DNA of 49,583 nt from Chitinophaga terrae (ex Kim and Jung 2007) (GTDB lineage: Bacteria > Bacteroidota > Bacteroidia > Chitinophagales > Chitinophagaceae). The notes under the pieces were generated by a model, which saw only the letters and a program-made list of their open reading frames with translations, had not been told where the DNA came from and ran no database searches. Position 1 is the stretch's first letter, and each line of letters opens with the position of its first letter. Made by a program: the position numbers and the translations under genes. The stretch covers positions 1 through 49,583 of the forward strand of contig NZ_FNRL01000037.1 of assembly GCF_900107795.1 (NCBI RefSeq). Reading direction: 5' to 3'. This document shows, piece by piece, positions 42,636-49,583 of the stretch.

Positions 42636-45296
42636 TCAGGAGAAGTAATCGCTCTTGCTGATGCCGAGCTTTTTCATTTTTGAATGGAGGGTATTGCCGG
42701 GTATTTTCAGGATATCGGCTGCGCTGCCGGTACCGGATATCTTGCCGCCGCAACGCTTTAATGTTTCGATAATATAACTGCGCTCCACTTCATCCAGCGA
42801 GCGGTTTAACAGCAGTGCAGGATTTGTTTTATCTGTACCTGTACTTTCAGGGATGAACAGATCGTCAATCTTCCCGTCTTCCGCCAGCAAAATACTGCGT
42901 TCTATCAGGTGTTCCAATTCTCTTACATTTCCCGGCCAGGTATAGCTCCGGAGTTTTTGTATCACTTTAGGAGAGATGCTTTTGATCTTGCGGCCTGTAC
43001 TTCTTGTATATTTCTGTATAAAAAAATTGGCAAGGGGTTCAATATCTTCCTGCCGTTCCCGTAGCGGAGGTAAATGGATAGGGAAAACATTCAGCCGGAA
43101 ATAGAGATCGGCCCTGAATCGCCCGGCCTTTACCTCTTCGTCGAGGTTGCGGTTGGTAGCCGCTATCAGTCGTACGTCCAGCCTGATCGTTTGTTTGCCC
43201 CCGATCCTTTCCAGTTCCCGTTCCTGGATCACCCTTAAAAGCTTTGCCTGGGCATCAGGCGGCAGTTCCCCGATCTCGTCGAGGAACAAGGTGCTGTTAT
43301 TCGCTAACTCAAATTTGCCGATACGCCGGTCGGTTGCGCCGGTAAATGCGCCCCGCTCGTGCCCGAACAGTTCGCTTTCTATAAGGTTGGCGGGTAATGC
43401 GGCGCAATTTACTTTCACCATTAGTTTATCCTTCCTGCCGGAGGCATTGTGTATGGCCCTTGCAACCAGTTCTTTTCCGGTTCCTGTTTCTCCCGTTATT
43501 AATACGCTGGTATTAGAGTCGGCTACCAGGGAAATAAGCCTGTACACCCGTTGCATAGCCTCGCCGTTCCCGATGATCTCCGAAAAATTGTAGATGGTCT
43601 TTATCTGCTCTTTGAGGTAGTCGTTTTCTATCTCCAGTTTCTTTTTATAGGTAAGCAGTTTTTCATTGGCCTGGATGTTGGCGATAGCAATAGATATCTG
43701 TGCGCATATACCTTTAACCAGCAAGGGGCTTAAGCGGTTTGCCAGTATCCAGATGGTGCCGATACTCTTATCGCCCACCCTTAACGGCAACGCATACATG
43801 TTCTTCAGGCCGGTTGATCTCCATAACCCGGCGTAGTCATTCCCGCTTTTTATTTCTTCCTCTACACTGAACATAATGCCTTCTTCACTGGCCAATACCT
43901 GCGCAGTATATGGCTCGTCAACGGTGATGCGGTGAGCGGCCATGTTATCGAACTGGTCTTTTACTTTCGTAAACAAAGACTTGTCATACATGAAGGCCGA
44001 CAGGTGTATACCATCATCCTCCAGTACCCGGATCATGGCCAGCTTTGTATGCATGGTTTTATCAAGCACTGTGAAAATAGCATGTTGCAGTTCTTCCCTG
44101 GTTCTTACCCGGGTGATATCTTTACTGAAGTCGAGCAGGAAAGCCTGTTCTCCCTGGGTTTTACTAACCTGGTCGTTCGCTATGATATTAGCCATAGCGA
44201 TGGATATCTGTGCGCAGATACCTTTCAGCAATCTTACATTTATTTCATCTATATCCAAAAGCAGGATGCCCAGGTTGGTTTCTCCGTTGCGTAAACGGAT
44301 GCCTACAAAATTTTCTATGCCCAGTTGTTTCCAGTATTGCAGGTAGGTAGAAGTAATACCTCTCCGGATTTCCCGTTCGGTATTCAACAGAACCGGTATA
44401 GCGCTGTTCAGGATACGGTTTTGCAGGCCGTCGTTCATTTCGAAGCTGGTGTTCTCCAGCTCCTTAATTATCTTCCTGTTCTTTACATTAGGCATATCGT
44501 AAACATAGATGCTCAATGTATGTTTATCTTCATTGATCCGGCGGATAACAAAACCGCCCGAAGGGTTTAGTTTGCGAAAGGCCCCGTGAACGGCCCGGGC
44601 AAGGTCGTCCTTTGTTCTTACAGCTGCTATCTCGCTCGAAAAATCCAGCAGGAATGATTTTTCCTTTTCTTCCTTTAATAATTCTTCGTTCTTCAGGATA
44701 TTGGAAACAGCGCCTGAGATCTGCGGTACAATACCGTTAATGATACTCCTGAATTCAGCGCTGAACCCTTCAGGTTTGTCTGTATAAATATGAAGAAACC
44801 CTATAGGCTTGCCTTCCTTCATCAGTTTAGTCATAAGGATCTCCGTTACGCCCTTTTCATAGTTCACTTGCAGGAAAGGCGGGCTTTGCGGCAGGTCCAT
44901 CACTTCTTTCAATAAGAAAGAGATAGGCGCCGAAGCCTGGAGTACGGACTGTATAAACGGTTCGTTCAGTGAAAAACGGGAATGCACCATTTCCTGGTAA
45001 CGATCATGCGTCCGGATAGGGGAGCCTTCATTGTCGAGCAGGAAAGGGGTATATGTTTCATCTTTGTAATCAATAAGGGTAATGATAGTATGGCTGATAT
45101 AAAACAGGCCTTTAATCCCCTTCTTGAAGAGGTGAAGGAGGTCGTTCTTTTCACGCACCTTGGTCAGTTCATTACTCAGCGCCAGTAAGATCTCTTTTTC
45201 TCTTCTATAGTCTTCTACTGTTTGGATAAGCGTTTCGGCTTCCTTTTTACCGGGAGTGGAGTGACGATTGTTTTCTTTGCCACCTTCATTTTTCAT
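42636..45296 (-). CDS. Sigma-54-dependent transcriptional activator with three GAF-like domains
   Basis: This 886-residue protein has three successive GAF-like sensing segments (about 35-205, 215-385 and 390-565). The last two repeat the sequence KGICAQISIAMANI / KGICAQISIAIANI, a sign of internal duplication. The AAA+ domain (about 580-810) has Walker A GETGTGKE near residue 601, the sigma-54 contact loop GAFTGA near 647 and Walker B LFLDEIGELP. A Fis-type helix-turn-helix ends the protein (about 840-886). It should activate sigma-54 promoters in response to a small ligand or redox signal. The NmrA-like gene downstream is a possible target. Confidence 0.94.
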   Translation of the reverse strand: MKNEGGKENNRHSTPGKKEAETLIQTVEDYRREKEILLALSNELTKVREKNDLLHLFKKGIKGLFYISHTIITLIDYKDETYTPFLLDNEGSPIRTHDRYQEMVHSRFSLNEPFIQSVLQASAPISFLLKEVMDLPQSPPFLQVNYEKGVTEILMTKLMKEGKPIGFLHIYTDKPEGFSAEFRSIINGIVPQISGAVSNILKNEELLKEEKEKSFLLDFSSEIAAVRTKDDLARAVHGAFRKLNPSGGFVIRRINEDKHTLSIYVYDMPNVKNRKIIKELENTSFEMNDGLQNRILNSAIPVLLNTEREIRRGITSTYLQYWKQLGIENFVGIRLRNGETNLGILLLDIDEINVRLLKGICAQISIAMANIIANDQVSKTQGEQAFLLDFSKDITRVRTREELQHAIFTVLDKTMHTKLAMIRVLEDDGIHLSAFMYDKSLFTKVKDQFDNMAAHRITVDEPYTAQVLASEEGIMFSVEEEIKSGNDYAGLWRSTGLKNMYALPLRVGDKSIGTIWILANRLSPLLVKGICAQISIAIANIQANEKLLTYKKKLEIENDYLKEQIKTIYNFSEIIGNGEAMQRVYRLISLVADSNTSVLITGETGTGKELVARAIHNASGRKDKLMVKVNCAALPANLIESELFGHERGAFTGATDRRIGKFELANNSTLFLDEIGELPPDAQAKLLRVIQERELERIGGKQTIRLDVRLIAATNRNLDEEVKAGRFRADLYFRLNVFPIHLPPLRERQEDIEPLANFFIQKYTRSTGRKIKSISPKVIQKLRSYTWPGNVRELEHLIERSILLAEDGKIDDLFIPESTGTDKTNPALLLNRSLDEVERSYIIETLKRCGGKISGTGSAADILKIPGNTLHSKMKKLGISKSDYFS

Positions 45297-45468
45297 TTGA
45301 CCGTGCAGTTAGGTGAGGCGGATTCAGGGGGCCTCGTTCACAATAATAGATCGTACTAAAAGTAGTTATTTTTTAGGAAATGGAGGATGTGAGGAGAGGG
45401 GGAGGGGCGGCAAAAACTTATACTGGTAGGAACATGTTAAGAGTAATTTATGAATCCCATCCCTTAAA

Positions 45469-46359
45469 TCAATTCACCAACCCCTTCTTAAACTGATTAG
45501 GAGTAAAACCTGTTTCTTTCTTGAAAAGCCTCGAAAAATAAGATAGGTTCTCAAAGCCCAACTCATATGCAATTTCAGACACCCGTTGGTTATCTGTTCT
45601 TAACCTGTTCTTCGCCTCGTTCACCAGGTAAATATGTATCAACTCTATGGCTGTTTTACCGGTTTCCTGTTTCAGCATGTCGCTCAGGTAACGGGGCGAT
45701 AAGTTGAGTTGAGATGCGAGTGCGTTAACAGATGGTAACCCCTGGGTATGCAGCAGACCGTTTTTAAAATAGGCGCCCAGTACTTCATTGAACCTGGAAA
45801 TGGTTTTGCCGGATAATTCAGTCCTGTTAATGAACTGGCGTTTGTAAAAACGCTGGGAGTATTTCAGGATAGAATCGATATGCGCCAGGATGATATCCTT
45901 GCTGTATTCGTCGGTGTTGTTGTGATATTCTGTTTCTATCTTGCTGAACAGGTCCCATATTGTATGTTCTTCAGATGGCGACAGGTGCAACGCTTCATTG
46001 GTCTCATAATCGAAGAACGCATATTTGCTGATCTCGTTGTGCAGGAAATGCCCGTTCAGGAAGTCTTCATGAATGAATATGATAAAGGCGTCTTCTTCAT
46101 ATTCCAGGTTGTTGAATTCGATCACCTGGCGGGGTTTTACAAATATCATACTACCGTTCTCGTGGTCGTATTTGGTGCGGCCATACATAATGACGCCCTA
46201 TTTGAGCTTTTTGAACCCGATCATGTAAAAATCAGCGGTGAACTCCCGGTCGCCGATATTGCAGGTACGGGTGCACCTGTATGCGCTGAAAAGCGGGTTT
46301 TCAGGTTTCGGGAAACCATTGAACTGGTGAATATCTGCGAGCTTCTTAAAATGTTGCAT
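45469..46359 (-). pseudogene. AraC family regulator interrupted by an in-frame amber codon
   Basis: A continuous frame from ATG 46359 (MQHFKKLADIHQFNGF) gives an AraC protein of about 296 residues if TAG at 46198-46200 is read through. Before the stop, residues 1-53 are a normal N-terminal sensing start (FTADFYMIGFKKLK). After it the sequence continues in the same frame as GVIMYGRTKYDHENG. The C-terminal AraC domain is complete (ISRFNEVLGAYFKNG, then VSEIAYELGFENLSYFSRLF). Restart at ATG 46188 would make 239 residues lacking the first sensing strands. It lies 60 bases downstream of the SDR gene. It could be a true nonsense mutation or a sequencing error. Confidence 0.75.
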
Positions 46360-46419
46360 TACTCCTCGGATTTAGACAAATCTACGCCAAAGATATGGCG
46401 TAGATTGTTAATGAAATTC

Positions 46420-47238
46420 CTATTTACCATGGGCTGCGGAGGAAACCTCGTTCCAGGCTGTCCATTCGGCGTGGCGGCTTTCGTAAGCCTGTTTGATCAG
46501 CGGGTAGGCATATTTGCCGAGGAATAAACGGAGAGGAGGATTTTTACTGTCGATCAGCTTCAACACCGCGGCAGACGTTGCCTCCGGTACTCCCCACATA
46601 TCGTCGGTCATCCCGCTTGTAAACGCCGCCTTGATAGGCTCGTATTCAGGCCTGGCAGTGGTTTGGATGGCTGAAGCGCCCGACCAGTCGGTGGCATAGC
46701 CATTAGGCTCAACCAGGGTAACATGAATGCCGAATCCTTTCACTTCGGCGGCCAATGTTTCGCTTAATCCTTCCACGGCGAACTTAGACGCGTTGTAAAG
46801 CCCCAGTACCGGCAGGGTGGTAACGCCCAGTATGCTGGAAAGCTGGATGATATGTCCATGCCCCTGCGCCCTCATAACCGGCAAAACCGCCTGCGTAAGC
46901 CAGAGTAACCCAAAAAAGTTAGTTTCCATCTGCTCCCTGGCTTCTTTCTCTGATGTTTCTTCAATACTGCCAAACAAGCCGTACCCTGCATTGTTGATCA
47001 GCACGTCAATGCCGCCGAAATGATCTTTGGCCCGGGCGATCGCTTCAAAATCTGCCTGCCGGTCGTTCACATCCAGCTGCAACGGCAGGATATTGTCGCC
47101 ATATTTAGCTACCAGGTCGTCCAGCGTTTTCAGGTCTCTCGCTGTTGCTGCTACTTTATCTCCTCTTTCTAATAATGCTTCTGCCCATAATTTGCCGAAT
47201 CCACGGGAAGCGCCTGTTATGAAAATTCTCTTTGCCAT
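46420..47238 (-). CDS. SDR family oxidoreductase
   Basis: This 272-residue classical SDR has TGASRGFG at residues 8-15, NNAG at about 86-89 and a Ser in QLSSILG (about 134-140). The catalytic YNASK is at about 149-153. It is related to the group that includes retinol-dehydrogenase-like and 3-oxoacyl reductase-like proteins, and the substrate is unknown. It is divergent from the aldo/keto reductase gene across 196 bases. It is followed by the interrupted AraC gene on the same strand, which may have been its regulator. Confidence 0.93.
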   Translation of the reverse strand: MAKRIFITGASRGFGKLWAEALLERGDKVAATARDLKTLDDLVAKYGDNILPLQLDVNDRQADFEAIARAKDHFGGIDVLINNAGYGLFGSIEETSEKEAREQMETNFFGLLWLTQAVLPVMRAQGHGHIIQLSSILGVTTLPVLGLYNASKFAVEGLSETLAAEVKGFGIHVTLVEPNGYATDWSGASAIQTTARPEYEPIKAAFTSGMTDDMWGVPEATSAAVLKLIDSKNPPLRLFLGKYAYPLIKQAYESRHAEWTAWNEVSSAAHGK

Positions 47239-47434
47239 TGTTGTATTTTTTAATGCTGCAACAAAATTAGACCGGCGAAGGGAGAGGGATTTATACAGAA
47301 GTCTGGAAGATTAGCACATTTTAACGAGGGAAATAAAGTGAGCTATCCAGACAAGTAATTTGAGCCATAAAGGAAAGTAGGGAGAGAACACAATGTTTGA
47401 TCTTTGTGTTGTTAATCAATAAAAAATCAAAATC

Positions 47435-48406
47435 ATGACAACAATAAAAAAGATTGCCCTTGGCAAGAATGGGCCTCTGGTATCGAAACTGGGACTAGGC
47501 TGTATGCGCATGTCATCCGTTTGGGGAGGTCCCGGACGCGACGAAAATGAAAGTGTAGCCACTATCCAGGCAGCGCTGGACAATGGTATCAATTTCCTGA
47601 ACACGGGCGATTTCTATGGCGCCGGTCATAATGAGCTGCTGGTAGGCAGGGCGATCAAAGGAAGGAGGGATGATGCCTTTATCAGTGTTAAATTCGGGGC
47701 TATTTTTTATGGAGGCCGCATGTTGGGCCTCGATCTGCGCCCCGTTGCCATCAGGAACTTTATCAATTACTCGCTGGTGCGCCTGGGCGTTGAAACAATA
47801 GATCTTTACCAGCCATGCCGCATCGATGGCAGCGTACCGGTTGAAGATGTTATAGGTACAGTAGCTGATCTGATCAAAGAAGGAAAGGTACGTTACCTGG
47901 GCGTATCCGAAATCACTGCCGACCAGCTGCGGCAGGCACACAGCATTCACCCGGTGGCGGCGCTGGAAATAGGTTACTCGCTGGCCGACCGCCAGATCGA
48001 GAGCGACCTGCTGCCTGTTGCAAAAGAACTGGGAATAGGGGTTGTAGCGTTTGCCAATACCGCAGAAGGGTTGCTGACAGGCGATATGAAAGCGCCGCTT
48101 CCGGCGGATGCTTACCAAACGCATTTTTCAAGGTTCCAGGGCGAAAATCTGGTAAAGAACCTGGAGAAAGTGGAAGTATTGAAACAAATGGCAAAAGACA
48201 AAGGATATACGCCAACCCAACTGGCCATTGCCTGGGTAAATGCACAGGGAGATCATATTATGCCGCTGGTAAGTATGAGCAGCAGATCAAGACTGCCCGA
48301 AAACATACAGGCGATGGATATTACCTTCACCGCCGGAGAAATGGATACGCTTAATACCACTTTTGCACCAGGAGCAATACTGGGAGGTACTTACCTGCAG
48401 AGATAA
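47435..48406 (+). CDS. Aldo/keto reductase family protein with altered catalytic tetrad
   Basis: This 323-residue (beta/alpha)8 protein of the aldo/keto reductase superfamily normally reduces carbonyls with NADPH. The tetrad positions appear as N56 (usually Asp), Y61, K86 and C128 (usually His; segment YQPCRID). The Tyr and Lys are kept. I recall a related subfamily with Ala at the His position (YQPARLD), so loss of that His may be natural in this branch. An AraC gene follows after 17 bases on the same strand. The start ATG follows an A-rich leader. Confidence 0.92.
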   Translation: MTTIKKIALGKNGPLVSKLGLGCMRMSSVWGGPGRDENESVATIQAALDNGINFLNTGDFYGAGHNELLVGRAIKGRRDDAFISVKFGAIFYGGRMLGLDLRPVAIRNFINYSLVRLGVETIDLYQPCRIDGSVPVEDVIGTVADLIKEGKVRYLGVSEITADQLRQAHSIHPVAALEIGYSLADRQIESDLLPVAKELGIGVVAFANTAEGLLTGDMKAPLPADAYQTHFSRFQGENLVKNLEKVEVLKQMAKDKGYTPTQLAIAWVNAQGDHIMPLVSMSSRSRLPENIQAMDITFTAGEMDTLNTTFAPGAILGGTYLQR

Positions 48407-48423
48407 AGTTTTATCTTCACATC

Positions 48424-49236
48424 ATGATAAATCCAACTGCCGTCATCCCGGGTGTCATCTTTTACTCTTTCCTCTCTGGTATGAGAAAGGAGAAGTGTGC
48501 TTTTTTGGAGGATAATACCCTTGTTTTACAGGTATCGGGGCGTTTTACCCTGCAAACGGCCACAGAAAAGGTTGTTATGAGCCGTGGTCAAATGATGCTT
48601 ATCAGGAAACACCAGTTGGCGGAACTAACAAAAATACCGGTTGAGGATAATGAATATCAAACGATCATTATCAGCCTGAAAGAAGACCTGCTCCGGCAGA
48701 TCGCCCTGGAAGAACAGATAGAGGTTGACAGGAAATGGCAGGGTCCTTCCAATGTGCTGATCCCGGGCAACGATTTTTTGAGGGCCTTCTTCCAGTCGCT
48801 GCTCCCGTATGTGCAACACCCGCAGGAAAAAGTGACAACAGCAGTGGGAATACTCAAGGTCAAAGAGGCGATATACCTGCTGTTGGATACCATGCCCGAA
48901 TTAAAAGACCTGTTATTCGATTTCTCGGAACCTCATAAAATAGACCTGCAGAAGTTTATGCTCACCAACTTCCATTACAATGTACCGGTCGATAAATTTG
49001 CGAGGCTTACCGGGAGAAGTCTGGCAGGCTTTAAGCGCGATTTCCAAAAAACATTCGGAATGGCGCCCCGCCAATGGTTGCTGGAAAAGCGCCTGTCGGA
49101 AGCCCGGTTTCTGATGGAGAAGAAAAATAAAAAACCGTCGGAGTTTTACCTTGACCTTGGTTTTGAAAGCCTTTCTCATTTTTCCCACTCCTTTAAGAAG
49201 AAATACGGGATGGCGCCAACGGAGATGGTCATTTAA
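48424..49236 (+). CDS. AraC family transcriptional regulator
   Basis: This 270-residue regulator has an N-terminal cupin-like part (about 10-130) with little conserved detail and a C-terminal AraC domain (about 175-268). That domain shows VPVDKFARLTGRSLAGFKRD and FYLDLGFESLSHFSHSFKK. It begins 17 bases after the aldo/keto reductase gene and is probably co-transcribed, giving autoregulated control of the reductase. The operon ends at the terminator 49244-49276. Confidence 0.92.
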   Translation: MINPTAVIPGVIFYSFLSGMRKEKCAFLEDNTLVLQVSGRFTLQTATEKVVMSRGQMMLIRKHQLAELTKIPVEDNEYQTIIISLKEDLLRQIALEEQIEVDRKWQGPSNVLIPGNDFLRAFFQSLLPYVQHPQEKVTTAVGILKVKEAIYLLLDTMPELKDLLFDFSEPHKIDLQKFMLTNFHYNVPVDKFARLTGRSLAGFKRDFQKTFGMAPRQWLLEKRLSEARFLMEKKNKKPSEFYLDLGFESLSHFSHSFKKKYGMAPTEMVI

Positions 49237-49243
49237 AATAGTG

Positions 49244-49276
49244 AAGCCGCATAGATCATTGCTATGCGGCTTTTTT
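49244..49276 (+). terminator. Intrinsic terminator, also the intron target site
   Basis: AAGCCGCATAG at 49244-49254 pairs with CTATGCGGCTT at 49262-49272, followed by a T-run. The group II intron starts three to six bases further on. Confidence 0.9.
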
Positions 49277-49278
49277 AT

Positions 49279-49583
49279 GTGTGCCAGGCATGTGTTATAT
49301 CTCTAGGGTGCAAGTCCCGAATGCGCTTTGTAGTAGGAAGCATTAGCCAATAGCAAGGGTGTCCACTGTAAAGTGGAATCTGAAGGAAGCTGGCGGCAAA
49401 CATCCGGGCCGACGAACAGAAACTGTATACAAGGCGGGGTTACAAGGGTGATGTTGCATAAGAAACAAAAACCCGATACTACACAGATTGTAACAACGTA
49501 AATGCAGCGGCTACATGGATGGAAAGCGATAACACTTACCCTGGGAGGCCCTGTTTTTTTTTACAGGGAGTCAGCCGAGGTCA
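49279..49583 (+). mobile_element. Group IIC intron, 5' part
   Basis: The intron begins GTGTGCCAGGCATG at 49279 and continues with class IIC domain I elements such as AGGGTGCAAGTCCCGAA, AGCAAGGGTGTCC and GTGGAATCTGAAGGAAGC. They are in the order I remember for Bacillus halodurans and Oceanobacillus IIC introns. The reverse transcriptase, if any, lies beyond the window. Insertion directly after a terminator hairpin is the known target preference of this class. The window stops inside the intron at 49583. Confidence 0.85.

Noticed and set aside
45880..46527. Long plus-strand frame of 215 codons
   Set aside because: It runs antisense through the AraC gene and the end of the SDR gene, shows no domain, and the minus-strand proteins are clearly recognised.
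1..49583. CRISPR arrays, tRNA or rRNA genes
   Set aside because: No regularly spaced repeats and no convincing RNA gene signature were seen on either strand.

Overview
The window is Bacteroidota chromosomal DNA, most like a Chitinophaga/Niastella-type member of the Chitinophagaceae. The grounds are FecI-type ECF sigma / FecR anti-sigma / SusC / SusD loci, a SusC with an N-terminal STN domain, TlpA proteins with DUF4369-like domains, many AraC regulators, weak Shine-Dalgarno sites and a CTnDOT-like integrase. These are family-level recognitions by eye; no database search was possible.

Both ends of the window lie in group II introns of IIC type on the + strand. Positions 1-94 hold domains V and VI (the 3' end) of one copy. 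Positions 49279-49583 hold the 5' end (domain I onward) of another, placed directly after an intrinsic terminator. The simplest reading is a contig bounded by copies of a repeated intron.

Left arm (0.1-10.2 kb): small metabolic and regulatory units. These are AraC plus SDR; a GNAT acetyltransferase; a small secreted protein; a class C beta-lactamase-like serine hydrolase; a Crp/Fnr regulator with a second SDR paralogous to the first; an AraC / quinone-oxidoreductase / cupin set; a DUF2625-like protein; and an ECF sigma factor.

Mobile island (about 10.25-20.65 kb): a CTnDOT-like tyrosine recombinase starts a roughly 10.4 kb A/T-richer segment. It appears to have inserted between the ECF sigma gene (9652-10236) and its presumed partner FecR gene (20719-21954). 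Its cargo is an AraC regulator, two different oleate hydratases and a 3-hydroxyacyl-CoA dehydrogenase-like protein, all on the minus strand. A plus-strand group follows: DUF3861, VOC, DoxX, SnoaL-like, and a truncated alpha/beta hydrolase. The hydrolase is fused at its break to the C-terminal remnant of an RteC-like conjugative-transposon regulator. No conjugation genes are present.

Nutrient-uptake region (20.7-40 kb): FecR-SusC-SusD-TlpA (the locus split by the island); FkbM methyltransferase; a frameshifted DUF4369-like fragment; divergent HxlR / dihydrofolate-reductase-like genes; and a second SusC-SusD pair with a LacI-family operator-like palindrome upstream. A third sigma-FecR-SusC locus is broken: its SusC is cut off after the N-terminal part and joined to the C-terminal part of a MutS-family ATPase. 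A SusD C-terminal fragment lies nearby in inverted orientation.

Right arm (40-49.3 kb): a bestrophin-type channel, a small acidic protein, an NmrA-like reductase and an 886-residue GAF-GAF-GAF / sigma-54 activator. Then come an AraC gene interrupted by an in-frame amber codon, an SDR, an aldo/keto reductase with altered catalytic positions, another AraC gene, and the intron.
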